A model generated the notes under the pieces. The model made no database searches. It was not told the DNA's origin and worked only from the letters and a program-made list of their open reading frames with translations. The position numbers and the translations under genes were made by a program. From Areca catechu (lineage: Eukaryota; Streptophyta; Magnoliopsida; Arecales; Arecaceae), in the NCBI GenBank assembly GCA_021397845.1, contig CM038039.1, forward strand, positions 180,704,526-180,768,525: a stretch of DNA of 64,000 nucleotides, written 5' to 3'. Positions within the stretch are counted from its first letter, which is position 1; each line of letters opens with the position of its first letter. Below, piece after piece: positions 44,948 to 58,109 of the stretch.

Positions 44948-46497
44948 CCTTGCCCGAAGAATTAGGGTTTTTGGTTTGTAATAAGAGTTGACTAGATCAA
45001 CTCAATTTAGCTTGAGTCTACATTACCTGCATTTTATTTTGTTGAGTCATGTTGACTCAATAGTGGACTAGGGTTTCAACCTGGGGTGTTACATTTTCTT
45101 CCAAGGCCTAGCAAGTGGGCACCACACTCCCAGCCACACTCCCAGCCATACGCCTGAGTCCAGGGGGCGCCATATCTACATCCAGCAGCCTTTGGTCCCC
45201 ACGCCACAGATAGCAGCTTCCTTCTCTCATGCGCCAGTTGAGGAGAAATCCACCAGGAGTCCACAAATCAAGGGGGCGGCCCAAGTCTTTCCCAAAAGAA
45301 CCAAACTAAGAAAGGGAAGAAATTCTCTTGGAGAAAACTTCAAGGAGGCGCCCACTACCTGCCAAAAATATCCAAAACAAAGATGGGAAGGGCCTTGACT
45401 TAGGGAGGAAGAAAAGGAGGAGTCCAAAAGAGTCGATCCATGGAAGGAAAAAAATTCTCTTGAAGATCCAAGCAAGGAGGCGCCATCTACCTGCCTTTTA
45501 TAACCCTAATCAAATTTTTTTTTGGTACCTTGGCCGACCATATGTGTATGGATTATCCTGATTTGTAGATCCCCTCCTTTAGTCCCACATGGGAAGATGT
45601 AAAACCCTACTCCCTTGTAAAGCCTTATAAATTAAACCCCTCTTGTAAGTTTAAATCAATCAGATGAATGAAACCAAATTTTCTTGTGAGCAAACTTTGT
45701 GTTTTCTCTCTTTCACACTTGCATCCAGGTGTTGAGCTCCATGAGGGAGTAAATCCGGGTTCCCCAGGAACCTTGAGGAGGTGTGAGATCTCCAAAACCC
45801 AAACCCTAGGTTAGCCACTCCACTCCCAAACCCTAGCCACCATCACCCTTCTCTTTCCACCAAGCCCTAGCCTATCCCACCTCTCACGGCCACCCTCTCC
45901 AAGTCCAGGCCGACCACCAGCATCCAGCTCCAGTCCAGATACTTCAGATCTACAGCAATTCTAAGAGGAAGTCAGATCAGCCTCCAGGAGAATCCTGATT
46001 TCAGCAACTTCAGCTTTCAAGTTCTTCAACCTGGTAAATCTTTTCTTAAGTATCTGAATTCCATCACTTGTTCCTCTTCTTTCCCAGATCTTGAGTCCAG
46101 GAGAAGCTGACCAAACCACAAGACCAGTATTGGAGGATCCATTACGAAGATAGCCGACTCCGAGGATCCCACAATCTGCTCGAGAGAGTTCTTCCACCCA
46201 AATTCTGAGAAGATCACTGTCTAGTTGGTAAACCATCTCTCCTCTCTATTTCTGTTCTGTTGAAAGTTCAGAGCGAAACCCTAGGTCTGGGAGTTTCTCA
46301 ACCCCCAGCGATCCGTTACTTCTGAACTACTCTGATAACCTAGTTTTTCTAAATTGTGCTTTCAATCCTTACCTAGTTTCCTTCAACTTAGTTTAACTTT
46401 ACTTTGAGTCAAAGCCAATTTCTGAAATATAAAAAAAAAAAAAGAATTAATCTTAATTTTACTTTCGCATATATTTGTTGTTCTTTGTTCTGCATCA
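44890..46497 (+). repeat. 3' LTR of the chromovirus
   Basis: 1608 bp, TG...CA, followed by the TSD gaata. It repeats the USE-like GTCCCACATGG at 45582-45592 and TATAAAT at 45626-45632 with the same 33-bp gap. The first 58 bp encode the end of pol. Confidence 0.95.
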
Positions 46498-46502
46498 GAA
46501 TA

Positions 46503-47660
46503 GTTTTTGAACTCTTTGGACAATTTGATTGTCCATCTATATTTCGCAATCGACTAGAGTCATGAGTTGACTCGGTTGTAGGGATTTGATGATTTGTGAA
46601 GTACTAACACATAATGTTATAAATGTTGTGACAAAGGTTATAATTACTAAATGTTGAAAATTATATGGAGGGTTAGTGGCAATGTGATTGCTTGATTAAC
46701 TCAATTTGATTGAGCAATTTTATTTGGGTCAAACTGAATGTGATTCGGTTTGGGATCAGGTTAGGTCCAATGTGATTGGGCTAAATCATTGCATCCCATT
46801 TCAAATTTAAGTTTGAATTATGAATTCAAATTTTGATTTGACATTTAAATTCAAAACTTAGTCTGAATTTAAAAGGATGTAACTCCCATGGCCTTGAATT
46901 TTTTGTAACCCCCATAATTATGTAATCCCATAACTTATATAACCCCCTTTGTTTTGTAACTCTCCCCTTTTCTTCTCTCCCCACTTACCTCTATATATAG
47001 GGGGCTGAATGAGGATACGAGGAAGAGTGTATTTGCTGGAAGATTTTAGAAGAAAAAGGAGAGAAAAGGCTAGAAGAGTTTAAACCTTTGGTGGGGAAGA
47101 AAGGTTTGGGTTTGGGTGTGTGCTGCCCAGTGTTCTAGGCTAAGAAAGAGTGTCTTGCGAAGGTTTTCTGAGTGCACTTCCTAATTCCTTCATAGTGCTT
47201 CTTCATCTCCTGGAACGTCCCGACGAAGAAGAAGAAGAAGTAGAGTCCATAAGCTATTTCGTTCTGGCAAAGCTAGCACTTCAAAAGAAAGAAGGTCAAG
47301 GAAGAACTCCGGTGTGGATTACTTGTAGAAGCCGGACAAATGTGCGGCTTCTAGAGTGATCATCTTCCTTGGTGAGCTTTTCCTCAACCCAGCAAGTATT
47401 GCATCGGATTAAAGCTAAAGTTGTTGGTGAGTTTTCCAAAGAAGTGTTCTTTAGTGCATCAAACATAGAATGATTCTATGTGATGCATGACTTTGTGTGC
47501 TTGTGTTTTTTTCATTTATATGTTAATATTCATAAATGATCCTATTTGTAGGCCTATATTAGAAATGTTCTAATATTATATGTTGATTAATATGATTAAT
47601 CTAGTCTTCTGCTATGATGCAACTTTAAAAAATTTTAAAGTTGCACGGCTATTGCCTACA
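46503..47660 (+). repeat. copia-type LTR remnant, main piece
   Basis: It continues 31330-31351. It holds a TATA box CTCTATATATAGG (about 46990-47003), a U5-like part, and a palindrome with 13-bp arms (TGCAACTTTAAAA, 47618-47630, and its complement 47633-47645). It ends GCCTACA at 47660, abutting Tat-like coding sequence. No PBS follows. The 69-codon frame at 47150 is not gene-like. Confidence 0.55.
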
Positions 47661-48366
47661 TAATGTTTCCTCACACATGTACCAAGTACTTGGAGGATAT
47701 ATACTTTGTTTTATGGGTTTTCTTCCGATCCACAAGGAGCCTACCATTTTCTAGGGAGTCATTCAATGGATCAATCCAACATGGTTCATTGTTCAGTTGC
47801 ATTACTTCTAATAGTTCTTCAGTAGCCAATTTTTTTACTTGTTGAAGATGATCTCCCTTGGGAAGTGCCATCAGTGTAGTGGTGACTGCTTTGGCTAGTG
47901 GTCGGCCCTAGAGTTTTCTTCACTAGAAATTTGCTAGATCATAAAGTTATCAAAGGCATAGATTTCTTCTTAACCTTCTAAAGGTATCTCATCATGTTTT
48001 CTTCTCAAGCCAAACAATCATCGTTGATGTGCCCAACAACCACTTGAGAGTTGTTATAAACTTTTAAATCTAGCACCTCCAATTTTTTGGCTACTTCAAG
48101 TCTTACAATTATAGCTTCATATTTAGCTTTGCTATTTGTTGTCGAGAACTTAAATGCAGAGCATGCTCAAAAATAAACCCTTATGGGCTTGCTATGATGA
48201 TCCCCACTCCTGACCCCTCGGAATTGGATGATCTATCTACAAATATTTCCCAAGTGTTGTTGAGCTTTGGCTGGCATCCTGGGTCAGTGCTGAAGATTCT
48301 GAGGGCTTAGCTCCTTCTAGTTCAGCTAGCTCATTAGGAATAATATATTCGACCAGGAAATTTTTG
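47661..48366 (-). pseudogene. Tat-like Ty3/gypsy RNase H and downstream pol, decayed
   Basis: On the minus strand it reads NFLVEYIIPNELAELE, then LNNTWEIFVDRSSNSEGSGV with the RNase H catalytic Asp context. After a frame change come KAKYEAIIVRLEVAKKLE, LKVYNNSQVVVGHI and EEVMQLNNEPCWIDPLNDSL. This is the RNase H and connecting part of a Tat-type pol. Frame changes and stops are many. It points toward the RT piece at 63789-64000 and was once continuous with it. Confidence 0.7.
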
Positions 48367-48369
48367 TTT

Positions 48370-49000
48370 GTGTAATAACTTTTAGTTGGACACCTTGTTT
48401 TCTTCATTTCATCTATCCATAATTGACTTTAAGGGCATAACCCTATTAAACAGATAAGGTTAGGAGTTCATGACCCTTCCTTAGCCCACAAATCATCCCT
48501 TTGCATGTGTATTGACCCAGACCTTAACTATTAAAACTAATTAGATTCTGCCCTAGGAATTTCGAGCTCAATAGGATAAGAGAACCCTAGAGTTGGACTG
48601 GATTTAGATTGGTTAGTTGCTCGGTGTCTAAGGTAAGTGGTTCAGGAACAAGAGCCTGAAAGAAGGTGGTTCTTTAATTGGTTCCGCTCGCTTACTTGGC
48701 CAATTTTAATTGGTATCTAAGGCAAGCAACGGGGGGACCCCTACCAACCTTATACTTACCTGGCCGAGTCAGTTAATTAATCTTAGGCTTGGAGTGCTCA
48801 AATGTAACATTGGAACAGTTAGAAGCTATCTAGAACTAGGAAACCCTACGATAGAGAGTCCATTGATTGCTACTTGTTTTTAATTAACCTTTCCTTAGGC
48901 TCGCATTAGACTTCTTCTTTATCTTTATTCTCTCTTCTTTCCCCTTCTCCTCTTTAAAATAAATAAATAAATAAATAAAATATCCAGCCATGTACTAATT
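48370..49000 (+). other. Athila 2 leader remnant
   Basis: It carries CTTTAAGGGCATAACCC (48427-48443), GATAAGGTTAGGAGTTCATG, CCCTTCCTTAGCCC (to 48486), then GTGTCTAAGG, GGTTCAGGAACA and CTTACTTGGCCAATTTTAAT, aligning block by block with 13591-13945 of Athila 1. An (AAAT)n tract lies at 48957-48980. Confidence 0.75.
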
Positions 49001-50309
49001 TTCTGAGTCTAGGTATGACCAAATTTATCAAGATCGAACTCATATAGCCTACAGACTAGGGGAAAACCTAAACTTTGATACTTACAACCCAAGTTAGGGG
49101 GCTCGACCAGATTTTTTATGGCAACCACATCTAGTGGTTACCCTGGTACCCCAAAGACCTCCATTCGTAGATGCACTTTATTACAATCAGCCCTATTCAT
49201 ATTGTTAATCTTCTCCTACTCCATATAGCCTATCTTTTCAAGAGAAGGTTCTATAAGTAATAGACCGGATTTGAAAAATTAGTCAGAACCCACCTCCCCA
49301 TCAGATTAAACCAGAAGTCGATAGATTTGCCTAATATCAATAACCAATCATGCCTCAGCAGCAATCTATCGATGAGATTATGAATTAGACTGACCGATTA
49401 TTAATTGAAATTGATAGGGAGGAGGTAGGAACACTGCCTAGTCAGTCTGAGAGTAACTTAGAGGGATATTACCTAGCTAAGAATTTTAGTAGTAATTTAA
49501 AGGGATACTACCAAGCTAAAGATTCTAATGACCCTTTAATTTTTTCTAAATAATTAACCATAACTCTCGAGAATGAATTGGTCATGGAACAACCTTGTAC
49601 TATCATAGAGACCCATATAGATGATTCGATTGAGGCAGAGAAACAAAACTGGTAGGATGAACCACTTCCATCGTCATCCTACTTATCGATGGCCCCCTTT
49701 CCAAGTGCCCTAGAATCATCCACTCCTTTTTATGGGATGGAAAAAGAAATTAATGATACGATGGAATTAATTGAGGCTCCCTAGGAACCACAACAAAATG
49801 ACATAACAGGAGAAGACATACCTCCAAGTTATCCCTAGAAGTCGTTAGATCCTTACATGGCTCATTGTGAGGTAGATAATTTTAATGTAGATGAATATAT
49901 CACAAGGAGGGATAACCTAATCAACACACCACATTTCAAACCCAACCCACTCTAGATGGAACAATATGAGCTAACACCTAGCCCCCCAATAGCTCTCCCG
50001 TTAGAATCACCATCGGATTTAGAATTTAAGCTGCTTCATGTCATACCTCCTGACACTCTACCAGTGATCTCTAATCAGGAAGACCAAATAGTTGGTATTA
50101 TAAAGATATATAAAAAAGCTATTTGATGGGATATCTATAAAATGAGGGACAACGATGTTAAAGATTTTCTAATTGCTTTTTCCATACTTGGTACTATGTT
50201 CAAGGATTGTCTCCAAAATCTATCTATCATCCTAAAATGATGTATGGAGATAGATTTATAGTTAACTTGGATAAAGTTTTATCATGAAGGGATGATGTCA
50301 AGATACATC
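49001..50309 (+). pseudogene. Athila 2 gag/pol remnants
   Basis: Scraps in one general direction: PQQQSIDEIMN (about 49355, compare TQQQSIARLEVQIG of Athila 1), EVGTLPSQSESN, then LPLESPSDLEFKLLHVIPPD and IVGIIKIYKKAI (about 50000-50130, the pre-RT linker). After that it jumps to FKDCLQNLSIILK, matching a part of RT far downstream, so the RT active site is deleted. Stops are frequent. It ends in MMSRYI, where the copia enters. Confidence 0.7.
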
Positions 50310-52534
50310 TGTTAGATGTATGCCCTGAAAACCATGTCGGCTTGACACATTTTTAATTTTAGGGCATGAACTTTGTACTTAATTTTTCTTGTTAATAAAA
50401 GGGCATTAGTTTCATTCATATTATTGTGTCTATGAATCATCCATGGAGTTAATGGACAATGACACATATTTTTAAGAGTTGAGAATCTGAGACACGTGTC
50501 TTTATAGATTAACTCCTAAAAGCTCCCGATTATTGGAATATCACGAGGACGGTGATTGATCCGTTAAAATCGATACACAGATCACTTCCCTTTTAGGGTA
50601 GATGAGTCTCTAACCTACAGTGTGGTGACACTGGAGTGAGAGTATAGGTAGTTGATAGAGATCAACGATACTGAGCATAACCAAGTACAGGAAGTTATAT
50701 AGATGACTACTCACTCGTCGATAACTTCTTGATGCTGTAGTTGTGTGAATAGTTCCTTGATCTAGAGTGTCTCGGCTACTCATAATAAGGTTACTGTAGT
50801 TTGATAGCACAATCACATGGTTCCTATCCATACGAGATCTTGCGATGTTCGTTGGCTGCAGTAAGTTTATTGTAGGAGTAGGGTGTTCACTTGTAGGGAT
50901 CTATCAGCCTTAGTAGTAAGGTATAATCCTATACAAGCTTAATGAGACTAAGTCCATAAGTCTATGGTCATAGCAGGGTGATAATGAAAAGGTGTTTTCA
51001 TTAGTATCACAATTGGACTTGAGTCGATTAGGTTAAGTATATGATTGGTGGATTTGACGAGTATCCGTAACCAACATCATATCGGGATTTTGATAGAGGA
51101 ACCGAATCACATGGTAACTACACCTAGGGGTTCCAATCTTATTCTGTTGGGTTGCCATTACATACTGCTAGATGTCATTGGTGGATTATGAGAGCCCGTT
51201 AAGAGCATTCTCGGATCGATGATCCTAATTAGGGTTGAGCTGAAATTATTTCAGTCCATCGAAAGGAGTTTCGATGATGTATAATGGAGATTATAGCATG
51301 TCTCATTACCAAACAGAATAGGACCTGAGGGGTCACACACATTAGGAGCTCAAGTAACCAATCAGCAAATCAATTTGGACTTAATTGTAAGTGTTACAAT
51401 TAATATTTGATATAATTATAAATATTACAATTAATTGATTATGGATTAAATATTAATTAAATTAAATTAGATTTAATTTAATTGAGTTAGACTCAATTAA
51501 TTAATCGTAATTGATTCGGGTTAATGTCCGCTTCGAAATTATTCGATCGGATTTAAAATCAGCTTTAGTTTGACTATAAAACCATTACATTTGGACCCAT
51601 ACCTAGAGTCCAGTTAGACTGGGACTCTCTCTCCTTGTCTCCCCTTCCCTCCACATGCATACCTAGTGGGCCCCTTATGTTTGGGCGACAAAAGAGAGTT
51701 GGTGTGAAAACCAAGGTGCTAAAAGAGTTTAGGCATGGAGAAATTAAGAGAGAGAAGAGTCCTTCTCTTCCACTCCTCTTAATTTTCAAACCGGTTGAAA
51801 TTCAAACACTGGTGTTTTGGTTTAAAAGGATGGGAGAACTTGATTTTAAATAAAGGAAGAAAGGTGGCCAACTTTGAGAGATCTGATTTTGGCATGAAAA
51901 ACTTCTCTTTTTACCGTGAAGAATTTTTTTGGGCGTCCTCTCTTCTCTTGGGTGCTAATACCCATGAGTCTCTCTCCTGGCACCATCCTTTCTTTTCTTT
52001 CCACTATATTTCTTCCTTGTGATCTTCAAGAACGTTGAGAGATCTTCTACAAAAGAGGAAGAAAAGAAAAAATGGTCCAAGGTCTTGCACTCTGATTGCA
52101 AGACAAAAGCCAAAAGTCGGTCCAAATTCAGATCGGCACAGTTTTTAAAGTTGATGATTTGCTGAAAGATGAGAGGGCTGCAAGGATCTAGCAGTTCGGT
52201 GCCCTCTATGACTCGGTTGCAAGAGCTTCGTATGGATACCAGCAAAGGCCGGGTGATTGCACGGCTCCGGCAAAATCCCGATTTTCAATAGCAGATTTGC
52301 TTGCTTTTCAAAGCAGGCTTGGATAGCGATTCAGGTAAGTATTTTGTACTTGAAATGATTTTTATTTTAGATCTTTCTCAAGTTATACAGCATGTTAGAA
52401 ATTTATGATAAATAAATTAAATTTATTTATGAATTGCATGATTAGATATAAATTATTTTTATATTTGCTTCCACTGCGACAGGCTGCTGATGCCTGTTTA
52501 ATTACAATTTTCTATTCCTGGAAGAAAACCAACA
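50310..52534 (+). repeat. 5' LTR of the copia element
   Basis: Starts TGTTAGATGTATGCC, ends AAAACCAACA, followed one base later by the PBS. TATA box TATAAAA at 51575-51581. Open frames at 51574-52245 are not genes. Confidence 0.95.
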
Positions 52535-52535
52535 G

Positions 52536-52550
52536 TGGTATCAGAGTCGC
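52536..52550 (+). other. primer binding site (initiator-Met tRNA type)
   Basis: TGGTATCAGAGTCGC, one base after the 5' LTR. Confidence 0.88.
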
Positions 52551-54134
52551 AGTTCTCTCTTTAACATGCATGCATGAATATCATATCTGAAAAATATTCA
52601 GATCAGTTAGAAAAATTATGATTTTTCGGATCTATGTTGAACATGAGATTGTTCTAGCATAGAATTTTATGAAAAATTATTTTTGAAATTAAAATCATAA
52701 TTTTTATATCTGAAATTAAATTTAATAATCTAAAATTAAATTGATCAAGGTTGCACAAAGTGATATAAGATTGTCTTGCTATAGGATTTACCCCCTATAG
52801 TACAAAGGTTGTCCTACTTTGATGTATACCGGTTTTGAAAAAGGATTTTCAAAAGGGTTTTGATCAATTTATGATTATGTATGTTGTTGTATGGGATGCA
52901 CAAAATTAGGGTTTACATCTTTACATGATTTATGATCATAAGCCATTAATGTCATGCACTTAAACCTAATTTTAAAATTGATTTGATCAAGAAAATCAAA
53001 TTAGGTGCATGAGGGTTTGGGTTGAACAAATTAGGTCTAGAGATTAGGCTACGTGATTAGAACTTGATTAGATTAACTAGTAACCCTAATATGATTTTGA
53101 GCAAGTGACTTAACTGATGATTTGGGTTAGGTCAACTATGCTCAAAATTAGTTGTAGATGTAGTCTAGTCAGATCGATTCATTTGATAGTGAATCGATAA
53201 GTTAAGACCTAATTTGGCTCAGTGATGAGCCTAGATCATTAAATGACCTAATTGAATCTTGCCAGTCAATTGGTGTCTAAGAAAGGTTTTGATCATGGTT
53301 TGCTAATTGGGGCTAACTCTTTCTTAACCAACTAGTTTGGCGAAAAGAGGGTATATTGGTAGAACCCTCCCATGGATCAAATTGATCTGGCCAATTTGGT
53401 TGATTAAGTTTTCAAAATGGTCACTTTTGATTTGAGTTCACCCATGCTGGTTATATTAAGTCAGACATGAGATTGTGCTGACCTAATGTAATTTTAGTCA
53501 GACATGAGATTGTGTTGACTGAATGTAATGGTTAGTCATGATTTGGCTGATCAATTTAGAAGAGACCTGAACCTAAGCTTCCAATAAATATTAAGTCATA
53601 GGTCTTCCACCATTGTAGGTGTGCGGGTGTCTTACTGGTATTAATTATTCTCGGCTGGTTACAGTGGTCTAGTTGCATCGGGAAGACATAACCACCCTAT
53701 TAGGCATGAGATGTTGCTAGGCACTGATGAGGTTGGGCCCAATAAATGGACACGTTGAGGGACTCAATGATAGCTTTGTCTAGCAGGAATGGTGGGTCTG
53801 ACTTAACTAATGATTGGACCAATAAACGGGCACGTTGAGGTTCTATGATTTAGAGACCAAGAGCTACAACTTGTATTAGATATATTGGATAAGAATTAGC
53901 CACTTATTGGTGTAGCGTGTTACTAAAAACCGGATACGGTGAGGTGCCGCACATCGATGGGACCGTAGCACCCATTAGAAATCTAGAGTCGCAGGATTTT
54001 TGTATCTCCACGGGGAGTGTGAGAGATCTGAGAAAATAGTGGAAGTTCTAAAATTATTTCTTAAAGACCCTAGAATAATTTTTATAATTAAGTATAAAAC
54101 ATCTAATTTGAATCTTCTACTCTTGCAGTTAACC
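52551..54134 (+). other. copia leader
   Basis: About 1.6 kb without coding potential. Nearly repeated phrases (gtcagacatgagattgtg at about 53460 and 53500; aataaatggacacgttgagg at about 53740 and 53822) show short internal duplications. Confidence 0.65.
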
Positions 54135-54975
54135 ATGTCTGCTTCAAATCCCTTAGTCCGTATTCTAGAGACAAACCGACTAGTTAGCCTCAATTTTAAA
54201 GATTGGTTGAGAAACTTCAAAATTATTTTGAGTTCTGAGAAGTTGGGCTATGTGTTTGACTAGGAACCCCCTGTCTTACCTAACCATCCAAGTGCTCATC
54301 AGACGATTGCGCATGAGAAATGGATGAAAGATGATAATAAGGTTAAGTATTATATGTTGGCCTCAATGTCAAATGAATTACAGAGCCAACATGAGGATAT
54401 GCCAATTGCTAAATCGATTCTGATTCACCTACAAGAGTTATATGGTGAACAAAGTCAGATTGCATGCTTCGAAGTGTCGAAAAGGCTTTTCAACAACAAG
54501 ATGCATGAAGGGCAGTCAATGCACGATCATTGTTTGACAATGATTAAGGACATCGAACAACTTGAGAAGCTGGGCATTCCTATTCATAAGTAGCTTCAGG
54601 TAGATTTGATCCTCTAGTCCTTGACTGGTTCATATGCTCAATTTGTTATGACTATAATATGAACAAGTTGAACTACACTTTGCTTGAATTGTTAAATATG
54701 CTGGTAAGTAATAAGGGGACCCTGAAGAGTTCAAGGGGCTCTGTTTACTCTGTGGAGCAGTCTTCCTCCAAAAGAAAGTCTACTTGGAAGAAGAAGAAAC
54801 CTGCAAAGAAGCAGAAGAAGGAAAGCAAACAGAAGAAGAAGGACACTCCCAAGAAAGCCAAGGTTAGCAAAGGGAAATGTTTCCACTACAACATAGATGG
54901 TCACTGGAAAAGGAATTATCCTCTCTACCTGGAAAGCCTGAAGAAACAGAAGGATGTTGCACCTTCTGAAGGTAA
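54135..54975 (+). pseudogene. copia gag, broken
   Basis: ATG at 54135 (MSASNPLVRILETNRL). The UBN2-like part has NFKDWLRNFKIILSSEKLGY, EVSKRLFNNKMHEGQSMHDH and EQLEKLGIPIHK. Stops at 54261, 54591 and 54615 and a one-base shift near 54650 break it. A Lys-rich tail leads to the knuckle CFHYNIDGHWKRNY, in which two of the three Cys are Tyr, so zinc binding is lost. Confidence 0.85.
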
Positions 54976-57900
54976 GCCTATACTCGTTATTGAATCTAAC
55001 CTAACGATTTCATCTACTTCCAGTTGGATTTTAGACTTTGGCTCTAGTGCTCATATATGCATTTCAATGCAGGGTCTGGAAAGAAGTAGAATGCTGAGAG
55101 AATGTGAGATGGTCTTATTTGTCGGAAATGGAGCAAAAGCTGATGCTCAAGCCATTGGATCATATTCTCTTGTGTTACCTTTAGGATATAGATTAGTTCT
55201 TAGTGACTGTTATTTTGTGCCTGGAGTTAGTAGAAATTTGATTTCTGTCTCTTTGCTAGCATAGGAAGGATTTGAATTTATATTCAATAAAGACTTTTGT
55301 AGTATTTGTTTGAGAAATAAATTGGTTGGAAAAGCTATTTTAATTGACAGTCTCTATCATTTGCATGCTGATGCATCTTTGAGCATTAACGAGAAAATTA
55401 AAGTGAATGCCATATGACATAAACATCCTAGAAATGACCTAAATGATAAATTTATGTGGCATCTAAAGCTCGGTCATATAGGTGAGGACGGAATTAATAA
55501 ATTGGAAAGGGATGGGATCCTAGATTCAGTTAATTCTGAATCATACCCACCTTGTGAGTCATGTCTTTAAGGCAAAATGACCAAGTTACCCTTTGTAGGA
55601 TATGGAGAGAGGGCCACAAAATTACTTGCCCTGGTACACACTGATGTGTATGGTCCATTTGATGTGCAGTCCAAGGATGGTTTTTACTACCTTATAACCT
55701 TCACTGATGATTGTTCATGGTATGCTTATGTGTTTCTTATGAGACACAAATCTGAAACTTTTGAAAAGTTCAAGGAATTCAGACATGAGGTAGAAAAACA
55801 AACAGGTAAAACCCTTAAGGTTCTTCGATTAGATCAGGGAGGAGAATACCTTAGTAGAAAATTTTTAGGTTATCTTAAGGACAATAGCATAGTCTCACAA
55901 TGGACTCCACCTGGTATGCCTCAGCTTAACGGGGTGTCTGAGAGGAGAAACAGGACATTATTAGATATAGTCCGATCCATGATGAGCTTCACTGACTTGC
56001 CTTTATTTCTTTGGGGATATGCCCTACAAACTTCAATTTTTATTCTAAATAGGGTTCCATCTAAATCTGTTCCTACCACACCATATAAGATTTGGCATGG
56101 TAAGAAACCAAGTATTGCCCATTTCAAGATTTGGGGATGTCCTGCCTATGTCAAAAGACTAATGGCGGACAAGTTAAAATCTAGATCTATGAAAGCTCGA
56201 TTTATAGAATATCCTAAAGAAACTTTAGGATATTATTTTTATCTTCTAGAAGATCATAATGTGATTATGAGCAAACATACCACATTTCTTAAAAAACAGT
56301 TTATTCAGGAAGGTGGTAGTGGGAGGTTAATTGAGCTCGATAAGAAAGTCTTTGAACAGCAGCCAGCTGTAGAACAGATCGAACCTAATCAACCAATACA
56401 CATAAATGCTCTTCCACCTTGTAGGTCTATTAGAGTCTCCAAACCTCCTGAAAGGTACTTGGGTATGTTTGCAGAGGATTTAAAAGAACTGTTTCTTGTT
56501 GGAGACAAGGATCAATTGATTGATCCTAAGACTTATGATGAGGCGATATCAGACATCGACTCCGAGAAATGGTTGAATGCTATGAAGTCAGAAATTGATT
56601 CAATGCATTCTAACCAAGTTTGATCCTTAATGGACCCACCAGAGGGTATTGTACCTATTGGTTGTAAATGGATCTACAAAAAGAAAATAGGTGCAGATGG
56701 TAAGGTAGAGACCTTTAAAGCAAGGTTGGTGGCAAAAGGGTATAGTCAACGTGAAGGCATTGACTATCATGATACCTTTTTACCAGTAGCTATACTGAAA
56801 TCCATCCGTACATTGCTTGCAATTGCAACATATCATGATTATCAGATACGGCAGATAGATGTGAAAATTACATTCCTGAATGGATATCTTGAGGAAGATA
56901 TTTATATGGAGCAGCCTTTGGATTTCACTTCCAATGATGAAGATCATAAGGTCTGCAAGCTACATAGTCAATCTATGGATTGAAGCAAGCTTCTCAGAGT
57001 TGGAATACTCGTTTTGATGATGCAATCAAATCATTTAGTTTTATCAAAAATGAGGATAAGCCATGTGTTTACAGAAAGGCCAGTGGGAGGGCAGTGACAT
57101 TCCTCGTATTGTACGTGGATGACATCCTCCTTATTGGGAATGATATTCCTATGTTGACTTCGGTCAAAAGTTGGTTATCTAAGAAATTCTCTATGAAAGA
57201 TTTAGGTGAAGCATCTTATATTTTGGGAATTAAGATCTATATAGATAGATCTAATCGGATGCTTGGCCTTTCATAAAAATTGTACATAGAGGAAGTGCTG
57301 AAAAGGTTCAGCATGGAGAACTCTAAAAGAGGATTGTTACCTCTTCGGCATGGCATTAATCTCTCCAAGAAAATATGTTCCAACACACCTGAAGAGATTC
57401 AATGCATGAGCAAGATTCCATATGCTTCGGCAATTGGAAGCCTTATGTATGTCATGTTGTGTACTTGACCTGAAATAGCTCTTGCTATGAGTGTCACGAG
57501 TAGATATCAGTCGAATCTAGGTAAAGAACACTGGATAGCTATGAAGAACATTTTTAAGTACTTAAGAAGGACTAAAGATTTGTTCTTAGTATTTGGAGGG
57601 AGTTCAGAATTAGGGATAAAAGGATATATAGACTTAGACTTTATGTCTGATCCTGATGATAGAAGGTATACATCAAGGTCTGTGTTTTTGTGCAATGGTG
57701 GGACAACTAGTTGAAAATGTTCCAAGCAGCCCATCATAGCATATTCAACAATGGAAGCAGAGTACATCGCTGCCTCTGATGCTGAAAAAGAAGCCTTCTG
57801 GTACAAAAGGTTCATTGCGGAGCTTGGAGTGATGCCATCTGATGCCATCGCCATATATTGTGATAATAATGATGCAATAGCTCTTGCTAAGGAGCCCAGA

Positions 57901-58095
57901 TCTAACCAGAAGTCTTAGCATATTAAGCAGCGATTTCATATCATACGCGACTACCTCAATAAGAAGTATGTTGAGGTATGCAGAGTAGACTCCACGGATA
58001 ATGTGGCAAATCCACTGACTAAGCCTTTAAGCCAAAAGAAGACTAAGATCCACCTTAAGAAGATGGGACTTAGATATGTAGCCAATTGGCTTTAG
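54976..58095 (+). pseudogene. copia pol (PR, IN, RT, RNase H), broken
   Basis: The protease site is WILDFGSSAHIC, where DSG/DTG is expected. Pre-integrase: FMWHLKLGHIGEDGI and CESCL. The integrase core has LVHTDVYGPF, RLDQGGEYLS and GVSERRNRTLLDI (the D, D and E). RT at about 56640-57250 has GCKWIYKKKIGADGKVETFK, FLNGYLEEDIYMEQPL and the active site LVLYVDDILLIGND. RNase H has MEAEYIAASDAEKEAFWYKR and IYCDNNDAIALAKEPRS. It ends at the TAG 58093-58095. Stops at 55262, 55418, 55568, 56621, 57274, 57466, 57712 and 57916 and a frame change near 56960 inactivate it. Confidence 0.92.
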
Positions 58096-58109
58096 TGAAA
58101 GTGAAAGAT

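Larger units (their letters stand above)
31352..46497 (+). mobile_element. chromodomain Ty3/gypsy element (chromovirus) with nested element B
   Basis: LTRs of 1620 and 1608 bp start TGGTGCRGGCACC and end CTGCATCA, flanked by gaata at 31347-31351 and 46498-46502. PBS, gag, PR, RT, RNase H, integrase and chromodomain occur in order on the plus strand. Without element B and its TSD copy the length is 8829 bp. RT/RNase H wording (FIGKFVVVYFDDILIYS, KLNPRHAKW) places it in the chromovirus branch near Reina/CRM/Galadriel, not resolved further. Six nonsense codons interrupt gag-pol. By eye the LTRs differ at roughly 35 sites plus small indels. Confidence 0.93.

Noticed and set aside
47150..47359. 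69-codon frame with a Glu-rich stretch
   Set aside because: Inside the U5-like part of a copia LTR remnant; the Glu run comes from a GAA repeat.
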